NCBI RefSeq assembly: GCF_019331795.1
Contig: NZ_JAHPZL010000008.1
Span: forward strand, 1 to 64,000
Origin: Austwickia sp. TVS 96-490-7B
GTDB lineage: Bacteria; Actinomycetota; Actinomycetes; Actinomycetales; Dermatophilaceae
Reading direction: 5' to 3'
Length of the DNA stretch: 64,000 nt
This document shows positions 1 to 9,006 of the stretch, piece after piece. How positions within the stretch are numbered: position 1 is the stretch's first letter; every line of letters starts with the position of its first letter. The notes below the pieces were generated by a model, which was given only the letters and a program-made list of their open reading frames with translations, ran no database searches and was not told the DNA's origin. The position numbers were made by a program, and so were the translations under genes.

Positions 1-635
1 ACGAATTCGTCGCCCAGCCCGTCCGAGCCTCCGAAGTGGCCTTCCGCGGCGCCATCTGGGATGTCCGTCGAGACCGGGTTGACCTCGGCGAAGCTGGAGA
101 AGTCACCCGCGAATACATCGAACATCCGGGCGCTGTCGCAGTGGTGGCACTGCGCCAACACCAGGGGCGCGACGAACTCATCCTCATCAAGCAATACCGC
201 CATCCCGTCAAAGCCACCGAATGGGAACTGCCAGCGGGTCTCCTGGATGTCGCGGGGGAGGCCCCGCACCGAGCCGCTGAGCGGGAACTGGCGGAGGAAG
301 TAGACCTCCATGCCGACCGCTGGCATCACCTCACCGATGTGTTTCCCTCTCCCGGAGGGCTCGGCGAGGCAATCCGGGTCTACCTCGCCCGCGACCTGCA
401 TGATGTGCCTCCAGAACAGCGGCATCAGCGAGACGGCGAAGAGCTCGGGATGCCGCTGGCCTGGATCGATCTGGATGACGCTGTGACCGCAGTGCTCTCC
501 GGCCGGCTCACGAATGCTCTCGCGCAACTCGGGGTCTTAGCTACCGCCGCCGCCCGTGACCGGCATTGGCAGACGCTGCGACCTGTCGACATTCCGTTCC
601 ATGCGCACCCGGCGTACCGGCAAGATACGGAATGA
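1..635 (+). CDS. NUDIX hydrolase, ADP-ribose pyrophosphatase-like (5' partial)
   Basis: Hydrolyses a nucleoside diphosphate linked to another group, most likely ADP-ribose, in the cytoplasm. The NUDIX box is visible as the segment from GLLDVAGE through AERELAEEVDLHA, with the REL.EE core that binds metal. The reading frame is open from base 3 without a stop, and the residues before the first in-frame GTG (36) read like the usual N-terminal strand of this family (xVxRASEVxFRGxIWDVRRD), so the true start is probably left of the window. In actinomycetes this family often sits near recombinase or CTP synthase genes, which cannot be checked here. The stop (633-635) lies just before the next gene. 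Substrate is inferred from family resemblance only. Confidence 0.85.
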   Translation, partial: EFVAQPVRASEVAFRGAIWDVRRDRVDLGEAGEVTREYIEHPGAVAVVALRQHQGRDELILIKQYRHPVKATEWELPAGLLDVAGEAPHRAAERELAEEVDLHADRWHHLTDVFPSPGGLGEAIRVYLARDLHDVPPEQRHQRDGEELGMPLAWIDLDDAVTAVLSGRLTNALAQLGVLATAAARDRHWQTLRPVDIPFHAHPAYRQDTE

Positions 636-639
636 CACC

Positions 640-1074
640 ATGGTGAGCGGGGCCAGTTTCGGGGACATCCTTAGCACCAATCGCATCTGTCCGTGTGGAG
701 GATGGCCAGCACCGGGGACGACGTACGGCGAGTGCTGCGGTGCCCTGCATGACGGGAGTCGGCGAGCCCTCACCGCTGAGGCGTTGATGCGTTCCCGGTA
801 TAGCGCTTTCGCGGTCGGTGATCCGGCCTACCTGTTACGGACCTGGCATGCCCGTACCCGCCCTGAAGATCTCCATCTCGACCCAGAGCATCAGTGGGTC
901 GGCTTAGAGATCCTGGCGAGCGAGGACGGCCAAGCGCATCACCAGGTGGGTACGGTCACCTATCGGGCGCATTCTCGAGGTCGGGATGGCCAGGAACGCG
1001 CGATGACTGAGCGCAGCCGTTTTATGCGACGCGCGGGGAAGTGGGTTTATGTCGACGGTGACATGATCGACTGA
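640..1074 (+). CDS. SEC-C motif / YchJ-like (UPF0225) protein
   Basis: A 144-residue protein of unknown role. The N-terminus holds a SEC-C type zinc-binding pattern, CPCGGWPAPGTTYGECCGALHDG, and the rest is a small alpha+beta NTF2-like domain with the family motif ALMRSRYSAFAVGD. This matches YchJ/UPF0225 proteins in length and order. I chose ATG 640 because it gives the normal family N-terminus and lies four bases after the NUDIX stop, suggesting translational coupling; an upstream in-frame start at 556 would lie inside the NUDIX gene. No function beyond zinc binding is established for the family. Confidence 0.85.
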   Translation: MVSGASFGDILSTNRICPCGGWPAPGTTYGECCGALHDGSRRALTAEALMRSRYSAFAVGDPAYLLRTWHARTRPEDLHLDPEHQWVGLEILASEDGQAHHQVGTVTYRAHSRGRDGQERAMTERSRFMRRAGKWVYVDGDMID

Positions 1075-1099
1075 CCTGGACATATCAGGATTAATCACC

Positions 1100-1127
1100 A
1101 TTCATTCGTTGTTACCGACCGTTCATT
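1100..1127 (+). promoter_or_regulatory. Possible PHO box upstream of phoX-like gene
   Basis: Three spaced repeats, ATTCATT (1100-1106), GTTACCG (1111-1117) and GTTCATT (1121-1127), resemble the GTTCACC-type direct repeats bound by PhoP in actinomycetes. Spacing is 11 then 10 bases rather than 11 and 11. The site is about 115 bases before a PhoX-family phosphatase gene, the class PhoP typically controls. Weak by sequence alone. Confidence 0.35.
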
Positions 1128-1240
1128 CAGGAGACACGTCGTCGTTGCCCAAGGGACACGGTGACTTACCGACGATGGCAGTGGCCCCAGCGTGGTGAGG
1201 CTCTCGTCGGCCACGCGCCCCTCTGCCCGAAGGACGCGAT

Positions 1241-3259
1241 ATGTCTCCGATTCCGCTTCCCTACCCCAGCCACGCACACCCAGGTGGACGGTCGCGGTCC
1301 ACCTGTCGATACCGGTGTGGTGACGCCTGCAGCCAGGACATTTCCAACACAGGGGACAATCCTCGCTTCACGGATATCGCCGCAGCCGCGATGAGTCGCC
1401 GAGGATTTTTGCGCTCTAGTGCTCTAGCCACCGCCAGTATCGGGCTGGCGAGCACTGCTGGGACCCGTATCGCTGTCGCTGCGCCTCACCCAGCTGGTGA
1501 GGACTCCGTGGCCGCCGAGGATGCTAGGCAGTGCGGACTCTTCGGTTTCACGGCGATTTCCGCGCAACCAGCGGGACGTGACGCGGTGGTGGTCCCCACC
1601 GGATGGCGTTGGTCACCTCTGATGACGTGGGGAGATCCCGTTGTCGCTGGGGCACCCCGATTCGATTTTGACCGTCAGAGCAGCGCCGCCCAAGAAAAAC
1701 AATTCGGTTACGGCAACGACTTTGTGGCCCTGCTACGGCAGGGACGCCACGATGCCATCCTCGTCGTCAACCACGAATACACCAACGACGAACTGATGTT
1801 TCGTGGGATCACCTCATCGAAGGACCTCAGCCAGGAACAGCTGCGCATCATCATGGCCGCCCACGGCATGTCGGTAGTCGACGTACGACGGCGCAACTCC
1901 CGTGCACCTTGGGAAGCCGTGCCCACTGGGCGTCGTAACCGACGAGTCACGGCGACGACCCCCTGCCAGTTGACCGGGCCAGCGGCTGGGGACCCGCTGC
2001 TGCGTACCCGGGCCGACCCCACCGGACGGCGGGTTTTGGGAACCCTCAACAACTGCTCCGGCGGAGTCACCCCCTGGGGGACAGTCCTCTCCGGTGAGGA
2101 GAACTTCAACCAGTACTTCACCGCAGATCGTGCCCCTGCCGATGCGAAACCACTCCTTGAGCGGTATGGCATCACTTCCTCAGGCCGAGGATGGGAACGT
2201 GTCGACCCCCGCTTCGATATCGGCGCGGAACCCCACGAACCCCACCGGTTTGGCTGGGTCGTGGAGATCGACCCCCATGACCCGCGCTCCTCGCCGCGCA
2301 AACACACCGCCTTGGGCCGGGTCAAACACGAAGGTGCCACTGTCGCCGTAGACCTCGACGGCACTGTCGTGGTCTACACCGGCGACGACGAACGATTTGA
2401 GTACCTTTACAAGTTCGTCTCCCACCGCTCTCTACGTCGAGGATGGTCGCCCTCGGCGAGATCCCACAACGCCCGCATCCTCGAATCAGGAGACCTCTAC
2501 GTCGCCGCCTTCACCGGGGAGAACGCCCGTGACGGACACCACAGCGGCACCGGACGATGGATCCCGCTCGTGCGTGACGGCCGATCCTGCATCCCCGACA
2601 TGACTGTCCCAGAGGTGTTGATCTTCACCAGAGCTGCCGCGGACCGAGTGGGGGCCACCAAAATGGACCGGCCCGAGGACGTCGAACCCAGCCCCGTTAC
2701 CGGGCGGGTCTACATGGTGTGCACCAACAACACTCGTCGTACCCCCGCCCAAGTCGACGCTGCCAACCCGCGACCCGCCAACAAACACGGACACATCATC
2801 GAAATCACTCCAGACCGCTTCAAGCACCGCAGCGACACCTTCACCTGGGATATCGTCCTGCTCGCCGGGGATCCCACCGACCCGGACACCTCCTTCGCAG
2901 GCGTCGACCCCCGACTCGTCACCCCCATCTCCTGCCCGGACAACATCACCTTCGACTCGCGTGGCAACCTGTGGATCGCCACCGATGGGCAACCTTCCAC
3001 CCTCGGGCACTGCGACGGGCTCTACATGATGCCCGTCGAGGGGCCAACCCGCGGACAACTCCGCCAGTTCCTTTCCGTTCCGGTCGGCGCCGAAACCTGC
3101 GGCCCCGTCATCTCCTTCGACGACCGCACCGTCTTGGTGGCCGTCCAACATCCCGGCGAGATCGACGGAGCCAGCCCGCAGGCCCCCGCCAGCCTTTTTC
3201 CTTATACCGGTGTCCGCCAGCCTCGCCCCGCCGTCATCCAAGTGCACCGGGATCGCTGA
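1241..3259 (+). CDS. PhoX-family alkaline phosphatase, Tat-exported
   Basis: A 672-residue secreted phosphatase of the PhoX/DUF839 type (calcium and iron dependent in characterised members), scavenging phosphate from organic esters outside the membrane. The twin-arginine signal is internal: residues 52-58 read SRRGFLR followed by a hydrophobic run and an AxA-like cleavage zone (IAVAAP). The 50 residues before it, including CRYRCGDAC and NTGDN, are a typical actinobacterial PhoX N-terminal extension, which supports the ATG at 1241 over the ATG at the Tat motif; a GAAGGA Shine-Dalgarno precedes 1241. Conserved blocks include LNNCSGGVTPWGTVLSGEENF, the VEIDP strand and KHEG. Possible PhoP control from the repeats at 1100-1127. 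Monocistronic. Confidence 0.9.
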   Translation: MSPIPLPYPSHAHPGGRSRSTCRYRCGDACSQDISNTGDNPRFTDIAAAAMSRRGFLRSSALATASIGLASTAGTRIAVAAPHPAGEDSVAAEDARQCGLFGFTAISAQPAGRDAVVVPTGWRWSPLMTWGDPVVAGAPRFDFDRQSSAAQEKQFGYGNDFVALLRQGRHDAILVVNHEYTNDELMFRGITSSKDLSQEQLRIIMAAHGMSVVDVRRRNSRAPWEAVPTGRRNRRVTATTPCQLTGPAAGDPLLRTRADPTGRRVLGTLNNCSGGVTPWGTVLSGEENFNQYFTADRAPADAKPLLERYGITSSGRGWERVDPRFDIGAEPHEPHRFGWVVEIDPHDPRSSPRKHTALGRVKHEGATVAVDLDGTVVVYTGDDERFEYLYKFVSHRSLRRGWSPSARSHNARILESGDLYVAAFTGENARDGHHSGTGRWIPLVRDGRSCIPDMTVPEVLIFTRAAADRVGATKMDRPEDVEPSPVTGRVYMVCTNNTRRTPAQVDAANPRPANKHGHIIEITPDRFKHRSDTFTWDIVLLAGDPTDPDTSFAGVDPRLVTPISCPDNITFDSRGNLWIATDGQPSTLGHCDGLYMMPVEGPTRGQLRQFLSVPVGAETCGPVISFDDRTVLVAVQHPGEIDGASPQAPASLFPYTGVRQPRPAVIQVHRDR

Positions 3260-3310
3260 CCTCCACCGCGCGTCCCGGACGGTCACGCCGATGACCGGAC
3301 GAATAAGGCG

Positions 3311-3341
3311 TTGTCGGCATCCAGCCACAACGCCGTACAGT
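3311..3341 (+). promoter_or_regulatory. Candidate aspS promoter
   Basis: TTGTCG (3311-3316) and TACAGT (3336-3341) form a -35/-10 pair with a 19-base spacer, about 70 bases before the aspS ATG. The -10 fits the actinobacterial TANNNT pattern; the spacer is slightly long. Confidence 0.4.
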
Positions 3342-3411
3342 GGTGGGCGCATCCGTTGTCGTGCCCCGTTCCCGCACCGTCTATGCAGGGGACATACGAA
3401 AGGAAGAGCGC

Positions 3412-5223
3412 ATGCTGCGCACCCACACCGCAGGATCACTACGGGCCGAGCATGTCGGCCTGACCGTCACCCTCACCGGCTGGGTCGCCAGCCGCCGCGA
3501 CCATGGGGGAGTGGAATTCATTGACCTGCGGGATGCCAGCGGAGTCGTCCAAGTCGTCGCCCGGGACGAGGTGCTCACCGGCGCTGCCCACGGTCTGCGC
3601 AACGAATACTGCGTCAAGATCACCGGTGACGTCACCCTGCGCGGCGCCGAAAACATCAACTCCGACCTGCCCACCGGCCAGGTCGAAGTCGTTGCCGCAG
3701 ACATTGAGGTCCTCTCCGAAGCAGCGCCTCTGCCCTTCCAGATCGACGAGCGCACCACCGTCGGTGAAGAAGCCCGCCTGCGCCACCGCTACCTCGACCT
3801 GCGTCGCCCCGGCATCCACAACGCCGGGCATGCGATCCGGCTGCGCTCCAAGGTTTCCCAGGCCGCGCGCCGAGTCCTCGATGCCCGCGACTTCGTCGAG
3901 ATCGAAACGCCGACGCTGACCCGCTCCACGCCCGAAGGCGCCCGTGACTTCCTGGTGCCCGCGCGACTGTCGCCGGGTAGCTGGTATGCCCTCCCGCAGT
4001 CCCCACAGCTCTTCAAACAGTTGTTGATGGTCGCGGGCATGGAGCGTTACTACCAAATCGCCCGGTGCTACCGCGACGAGGACTTCCGCGCCGACCGGCA
4101 GCCCGAGTTCACCCAGCTCGACATCGAAATGAGCTTCGTGACCGAGGACGACGTCATCGAGGTCGGCGAAGCCATCGTCCGAGAAATCTGGAAACTCATC
4201 GGGGTGGACCTGCCGACGCCGTTCCCCCGGATGGCGTACGCCGAAGCGATGGCGCGCTTCGGGAGCGACAAGCCGGACCTGCGGTTTGGACAGGAACTCG
4301 TCGACTGCACGGAACTGTTCAAAGACACCAGCTTCCGGGTGTTCCAAGCCGAGTACGTCGGCGCCGTCGTCATGCCCGGTGGCGGCAGCCAGCCACGGCG
4401 CCAATTCGACGCCTGGCAAGAATGGGCTAAGCAGCGCGGCGCTAAAGGCCTGGCGTACATCACCGTCGGTGAAGACGGCACCTTGGCCGGACCGGTCGCC
4501 AAGAACCTCTCCGAAGCTGAACTCGCAGCGCTACCAGCGCACACCGGAGCCCAGCCCGGGGACTGCATCTTCTTCGCCGCCGGTGCCACCAAACCCAGTC
4601 GCGCTCTCCTCGGCGCTGCCCGGTTGGAGATCGGCAAACGCTGTGGCCTGATCGACGAAGACGCCTGGAGTTTCCTCTGGGTCAACGACGCACCCCTCTT
4701 CGAGCCCACCTCTGAAGCCGTCGCAGCCGGTGACGTCGCCGTTGGCGCAGGAGCCTGGACAGCAGTGCACCACGCGTTCACTTCACCCAAAGCCGAATAC
4801 CTCGACACCTTCGACACTGACCCCGGACCAGCGCTCGCCTACGCCTACGACATGGTCTGCAACGGCAACGAGATCGGTGGAGGATCTATCCGTATCCACC
4901 GACGGGACGTCCAGGAGCGCGTCTTCACGGTGATGGGATTGAGCGAAGAACAAGCCCAAGAGAAATTCGGATTCTTGCTCGACGCCTTCGCGTACGGCGC
5001 CCCGCCGCATGGTGGAGTCGCTTTCGGTTGGGACCGCATCGTCATGCTCCTCGGAGGCTACGACTCGATCCGCGACGTCATCGCCTTCCCCAAATCTGGT
5101 GGCGGATTCGACCCACTCACTGAGGCGCCCGCACCGATCACCCCAGAACAGCGCAAGGAAGCAGGGGTCGACGCGAAACCGGCGCCCGCTAAGGACGCTG
5201 TCATCGAGGGCTCTCAGGCCTGA
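3412..5223 (+). CDS. aspS: Aspartyl-tRNA synthetase
   Basis: Charges tRNA-Asp with aspartate in the cytoplasm (603 residues, a normal bacterial-type length). An N-terminal OB-fold anticodon-binding domain ([22 protein letters not shown]) is followed by the class II catalytic core: motif 2 appears as [15 protein letters not shown] and motif 3 as [16 protein letters not shown], with the bacterial GAD insertion between them. ATG 3412 is preceded by AAAGGAAG and gives the usual MLRTHxAG start; longer in-frame starts upstream lie in the leader. A 9-bp hairpin follows the stop. No asparaginyl-tRNA synthetase is in the window, so whether the enzyme also charges tRNA-Asn is unknown. Confidence 0.98.
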   Translation: MLRTHTAGSLRAEHVGLTVTLTGWVASRRDHGGVEFIDLRDASGVVQVVARDEVLTGAAHGLRNEYCVKITGDVTLRGAENINSDLPTGQVEVVAADIEVLSEAAPLPFQIDERTTVGEEARLRHRYLDLRRPGIHNAGHAIRLRSKVSQAARRVLDARDFVEIETPTLTRSTPEGARDFLVPARLSPGSWYALPQSPQLFKQLLMVAGMERYYQIARCYRDEDFRADRQPEFTQLDIEMSFVTEDDVIEVGEAIVREIWKLIGVDLPTPFPRMAYAEAMARFGSDKPDLRFGQELVDCTELFKDTSFRVFQAEYVGAVVMPGGGSQPRRQFDAWQEWAKQRGAKGLAYITVGEDGTLAGPVAKNLSEAELAALPAHTGAQPGDCIFFAAGATKPSRALLGAARLEIGKRCGLIDEDAWSFLWVNDAPLFEPTSEAVAAGDVAVGAGAWTAVHHAFTSPKAEYLDTFDTDPGPALAYAYDMVCNGNEIGGGSIRIHRRDVQERVFTVMGLSEEQAQEKFGFLLDAFAYGAPPHGGVAFGWDRIVMLLGGYDSIRDVIAFPKSGGGFDPLTEAPAPITPEQRKEAGVDAKPAPAKDAVIEGSQA

Positions 5224-5240
5224 GAATGCGACATCGGCTG

Positions 5241-5264
5241 CGGGGCCCCGGACGTGGGGCCCCG
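5241..5264 (+). terminator. Hairpin terminator after aspS
   Basis: Perfect 9-bp GC stem, CGGGGCCCC (5241-5249) with GGGGCCCCG (5256-5264), six-base loop, no T-run. It starts 18 bases after the aspS stop and lies before ATG 5283, supporting that ATG as the start of the next gene. Confidence 0.6.
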
Positions 5265-5282
5265 CCGCCGATCGTGACAACT

Positions 5283-5906
5283 ATGACCACAGGCCACGAC
5301 CGGATCACCCGTCCCGCCGCCGTACTCGTTGATGCCGACGGTGTCATCCAATTCCCCCCTACCGACTGGCAGGAACAACTCCACGCGCTGGGCGGGCCTC
5401 AATTTGTCACCGACTGCTTCGAGGTGGAGCAGCGCTCCCTGAGAGGGGACGGCGATTTTCGCGCGCACCTGGAGGACTACCTCCGTCAACATCAGCTCAG
5501 TTGCACTGTCGACGATGTCCTCGCGCCCTGGTTAACCATTCGGCCTGACCCGGAGGCACTCCACATCGTCGTACAGGTCAGAGAGCAGGGCACCCCGTGC
5601 TACCTGGCCACGAATCAACAGGCTGTGCGAGCTGCTCATATGCGCGCCACCCTCCGCTATGAGGATGTCCTGGATGGATGCTTCTACAGCTATGAGCTGG
5701 GTGTGGCCAAACCCGACCCCGAATACTTCCGGCGCATCGCAGCCCGTCTCGCATTGCGAGCAGAAGAACTGTTATTTGTGGATGACCGACCTGACAATGT
5801 CGCTGCTGCTCGAGCGGTCGGACTTGCGGCTGAGGTGATCCCTCCGCAGGGCCATCTCGCTTCTCTTCGAGAGATTTTCACGGCGTACGGTCTGCTCGGG
5901 GTGTGA
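5283..5906 (+). CDS. HAD-superfamily hydrolase
   Basis: A 207-residue HAD-family phosphatase of unknown substrate. The nucleophile motif is VLVDADGV (Asp17 and Asp19), and the C-terminal acidic metal-binding motif is FVDDRPDNVAAAR; the middle segment YLATNQQAVRA carries the motif II Thr and GVAKPDPEYF the motif III Lys. This layout matches the small subfamily with variant-3 type third motifs (epoxide hydrolase/haloacid dehalogenase-like). I chose ATG 5283 because an upstream in-frame ATG (5226) would put the aspS terminator hairpin inside the gene. Stands alone, same strand as aspS. Confidence 0.85.
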   Translation: MTTGHDRITRPAAVLVDADGVIQFPPTDWQEQLHALGGPQFVTDCFEVEQRSLRGDGDFRAHLEDYLRQHQLSCTVDDVLAPWLTIRPDPEALHIVVQVREQGTPCYLATNQQAVRAAHMRATLRYEDVLDGCFYSYELGVAKPDPEYFRRIAARLALRAEELLFVDDRPDNVAAARAVGLAAEVIPPQGHLASLREIFTAYGLLGV

Positions 5907-6031
5907 CGTGCATTACCAGGGCATCCTCTATCGAGACAGCTGCGCTGCGGGATGAACGAGATAGACCGTGATCTCGACGAGGGTGGGCTGCTCTAGGATC
6001 TCCTGGAATCACAGATTTTGGGGGGATGATC

Positions 6032-7429
6032 ATGAAGAGAAGACGCGCGATGTGGTCGGCGGTTACCGCCGCCATGATGGGCCTCACCCTTGGCGTGTCG
6101 GGCTGCCATCTCAACGCGGGGACAGATGCGGCGAAAGAATTCACAGAGCATTTCACCCAAAAATTTCCCCATGACATCGAAAAGGCTGAGACGTCAGGGG
6201 ATAACACTCTTCCCGGAGCGGGGGCTCTTAAGGCGGGAATCATCGCCAAACCGGAAGCCAGTGACGAGGCCCTGGAAGCAATCCAGAGAGAGTTTGAACA
6301 ATACGTCCCGACGGTCTCAGTAAGCTACACTCGGACTGGACTATGGTCCAACGGAGTGGTGGTCTGCCCCAATGATGGGCCCCAAGAACAAGCCAAAGAG
6401 TTACGTCGACGGCTCCGTGCCGCCCACCGGCAGTTTCAAGGGCGGCTGACATGCTATGGACCAGCACAGTCGGGATATGCCTATAGCGGAACAGCGCAGA
6501 TGTTTGGAGCCGACACGACCACCTTCCATGAAGTCGCTCCTTCCGGAATAGACATCAACCTCATTCCTGCCAAGGAAGTCGATGGTAGCTTCACCACTAA
6601 CGGACAGTGGGGCACCATCCCGGCCACCGTAGGCGCAACCCTGGAAAAGATCGATGAGTCAGCGGTCATGCGTCAGATCGAAATCTACGGACCTCTCTTG
6701 AAGGTGCTGGTGGAACCCCAGGGGCTGGGATCACTGCGCACGGCAGCGGCAGCTACGGCCGGCCCGGCTCTCAAGGTCGTGATTGGGCACTGGATCAGGC
6801 CGAAATCCCAAGCCGATTCCATCCTGGCGCTCGCTGGCGCCGCCGACCGCATGCACGAGGTCGGCGGCGTTAGATGGGTCAGCGTGGACTCAGAGACAAT
6901 TAAGTTTACTGCGACCTCTCGCACAGCGATGCTGCAGGGACTTCGCGTCGGAGTCCAGATCCCACTGGGGAAAGACGCAGTGAGAGTCATAGGCCAGCTG
7001 GGTTCCTGCTATCCACAATCTCTGTACCGTGATTGTTCAACCCACGACACGAACGATGGGATCGCCGTGAACGCCGCCACCGTTGACGCTGGGATCACCA
7101 TTTATCGGAGAATCCGTGACCTGCCGACTGTCACCCAAGTCGACATGCGCGACACAAGATTCCAGGATGTCCCCGCTGGAGCCACTGTATCTGTCACAGA
7201 TCCTGTCGTGAAAGGCATCAGCGCGAAGATCACTACCAGCGGATCATTTATCGACCTCGTTCGATCGCTCAAACCACGTGTCCCCACGGGAGTGAAGCTT
7301 ACCTTGACGAACAAGGACAAACAGTGCAGATTCCGCGCTGAACCTAGTTTAACGAAATTTGACTATTGCGATCACGATATCGATCAGCGAGAACTGATGG
7401 CGGCCTGGGACGCGGCCCCTTCGTCGTGA
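6032..7429 (+). CDS. Uncharacterised lipoprotein
   Basis: A 465-residue exported lipoprotein I cannot assign to a family. The N-terminus has a basic start (MKRRR), a hydrophobic stretch and the lipobox GVSGC (Cys25), so it should be anchored on the outer face of the membrane. The mature part has many alternating hydrophobic and polar strands and no motif I recognise; paired cysteines (for example CRFRAEP and FDYCDHD near the end) could form disulfides. A G-run at 6020-6025 abuts the ATG at 6026 but is ideally spaced from the ATG at 6032, which I prefer. The next gene, a membrane glycosyltransferase, is 72 bases downstream and may be transcribed separately. Confidence 0.7.
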   Translation: MKRRRAMWSAVTAAMMGLTLGVSGCHLNAGTDAAKEFTEHFTQKFPHDIEKAETSGDNTLPGAGALKAGIIAKPEASDEALEAIQREFEQYVPTVSVSYTRTGLWSNGVVVCPNDGPQEQAKELRRRLRAAHRQFQGRLTCYGPAQSGYAYSGTAQMFGADTTTFHEVAPSGIDINLIPAKEVDGSFTTNGQWGTIPATVGATLEKIDESAVMRQIEIYGPLLKVLVEPQGLGSLRTAAAATAGPALKVVIGHWIRPKSQADSILALAGAADRMHEVGGVRWVSVDSETIKFTATSRTAMLQGLRVGVQIPLGKDAVRVIGQLGSCYPQSLYRDCSTHDTNDGIAVNAATVDAGITIYRRIRDLPTVTQVDMRDTRFQDVPAGATVSVTDPVVKGISAKITTSGSFIDLVRSLKPRVPTGVKLTLTNKDKQCRFRAEPSLTKFDYCDHDIDQRELMAAWDAAPSS

Positions 7430-7489
7430 TCAGGTGCCATTTCAGCGCTGGAGCGGCGTCCTTCCCCTCCATGCGGTGGCCTGACTTTC

Positions 7490-7495
7490 TATGCT
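7490..7495 (+). promoter_or_regulatory. -10 element for a leaderless transcript
   Basis: TATGCT at 7490-7495 ends six bases before the ATG at 7502, so transcription would start at or next to the start codon. No Shine-Dalgarno is present, consistent with leaderless mRNA common in actinomycetes. No good -35 is visible. Confidence 0.45.
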
Positions 7496-7501
7496 GCTCG
7501 C

Positions 7502-8968
7502 ATGAACTGGTCGGCCCATTCCCGCGCCATAGCCGCAGGTGTCGTCACCGCTGACCCCCCTATCTCAGACCGTGCTCTTCAACGATGGTGTCACCTGGGT
7601 GGCCTGGCATCAGCGATGATTCTGCTGCCCTTCACGGTGCGGCATGGATTATTTCGGGATGAGGCGGCGACGATCTACGCGGCGACCACTTCCTGGAATC
7701 AGTTCGTGGCTTTGTTCAGCCACAATGATGCCGTCTTTGCTGGGTACTACTCCCTCGCTCGGGGGGTCGCGGCTCTCTCACCTGATCCGTTGATCGGATT
7801 ACGGCTGCTCTCGGTACTCGCTTTCGGAGTGACCGTGGCGCTGAGCTCATCGATCGGTCAGTACGTCGGCGGGGCTGGTGGGGCGCTGGCGGCCGGAATC
7901 CTGGTCGCTACCAACCCGATGATGATCCATCAAAGTATGGAGGCTCGACCGTACGCGCTGGTAGCGGCGTGTCTCGTTGCTGCAGTCAATCTGATGTTGC
8001 GGCGGCGGGCGGTGCGTGCCGCCGCAACACTCGCGGCAGCGGCAATAGTGCTTCATGTGTTTGCCGCGCTGGTGGTTGGGGTCCTCGCGATCGCTGGGTG
8101 GCTGTCGATGCGTCGACGACAGCGACCTCTGCCGCGCGGGTCATGGCCTGCGGCGATACTTCTGACAGCCGTGGTGGCTGCCCTGGCCATCGTGAGTGCA
8201 CCGCAACGCACCAGACAGGTTCCGTGGATCGAGCCACCTCGCGGCTGGGCGATCCTGGATGATGTCTTGGCACCAGCAGGCGGACTCTGGGTCCCCTCAG
8301 GGGGATGGGCTTGGGCCGCTGTGGCCGTCGATCTGCTCATCGCGGCAGGCGTCGGCATAGTGCTCCAGCGAGGGCATCGGGATCGGGGTCAGTATCTGGC
8401 CGTCCTGTCCTGGCTGCTGGTGCCAGCGGCGGTCCTGACTCTCGTGAGTATGCGCACGCCAGTCTTCAACGCCCGTTACGTGATTGGTTCAGTGCCAGCA
8501 GTAGGGGTCCTCGCTGCATTATGTGTCGCCGACCTGCCCTCGCAGATCGCCAGGGCGGGGATCGCAGTGGTAGCTGGGTTGTCAGGAGTGGTAGGAGTGG
8601 GCGCGTTGTCGGCGCCGATCCACCAGGATGGTTTCGAAGAAGCACAAAGCTACCTCCAGGCGACTCGCCACGACGGAGATGTCCTGGCCACGCCTAGCCA
8701 TTTCTTGAGCACCGCTTTTGATCTACGGGCAGTGGACATGCCGCGATATCCGCAAGCCGATCCAGCGGGTCTGGACGAATGGTCTCTGGATAACAACGCG
8801 GTGCCGGACCAAGCGCAGCGGGTCAGGTTGGTGTTGTTGAACCGGGAGCATGCCCGCACCGGGCACAGCGACCTCGAGACAGTTTTGGCAGCACGTGGTT
8901 TTGTACGAGAGCACCGACAGGACTGCGTGAAGGTGATCATCATCGACTATCGACGTACTCCGCAGTGA
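7502..8968 (+). CDS. GT-C fold membrane glycosyltransferase (GT39/PMT-like)
   Basis: A 488-residue polytopic membrane protein resembling lipid-linked-sugar mannosyltransferases. After the first membrane helix (LGGLASAMILLPF) comes the outward loop LFRDEAATIYAA, whose Asp-Glu pair is the hallmark catalytic acidic motif of GT-C enzymes. About ten further hydrophobic segments follow, among them LIGLRLLSVLAFGVTVAL and VVGVLAIAGWL, then a soluble C-terminal part of about 100 residues. The substrate is unknown; cell-envelope glycan or protein mannosylation are the family roles. It appears to have its own leaderless promoter. Neighbouring genes do not suggest a pathway. Confidence 0.75.
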   Translation: MNWSAHSRAIAAGVVTADPPISDRALQRWCHLGGLASAMILLPFTVRHGLFRDEAATIYAATTSWNQFVALFSHNDAVFAGYYSLARGVAALSPDPLIGLRLLSVLAFGVTVALSSSIGQYVGGAGGALAAGILVATNPMMIHQSMEARPYALVAACLVAAVNLMLRRRAVRAAATLAAAAIVLHVFAALVVGVLAIAGWLSMRRRQRPLPRGSWPAAILLTAVVAALAIVSAPQRTRQVPWIEPPRGWAILDDVLAPAGGLWVPSGGWAWAAVAVDLLIAAGVGIVLQRGHRDRGQYLAVLSWLLVPAAVLTLVSMRTPVFNARYVIGSVPAVGVLAALCVADLPSQIARAGIAVVAGLSGVVGVGALSAPIHQDGFEEAQSYLQATRHDGDVLATPSHFLSTAFDLRAVDMPRYPQADPAGLDEWSLDNNAVPDQAQRVRLVLLNREHARTGHSDLETVLAARGFVREHRQDCVKVIIIDYRRTPQ

Positions 8969-8994
8969 GCCACAACGGACGGATCCCGGGCAGG

Positions 8995-9000
8995 TAGATT
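8995..9000 (+). promoter_or_regulatory. -10 element for a leaderless transcript
   Basis: TAGATT at 8995-9000 ends six bases before the ATG at 9007, the same geometry as at 7490. No Shine-Dalgarno precedes this ATG. Confidence 0.45.
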
Positions 9001-9006
9001 CAGGGC

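Noticed and set aside
2486-3439. A 317-codon minus-strand frame opposite phoX and aspS
   Set aside because: Antisense shadow of the phosphatase gene running into the aspS leader; no ribosome binding site or recognisable domain.
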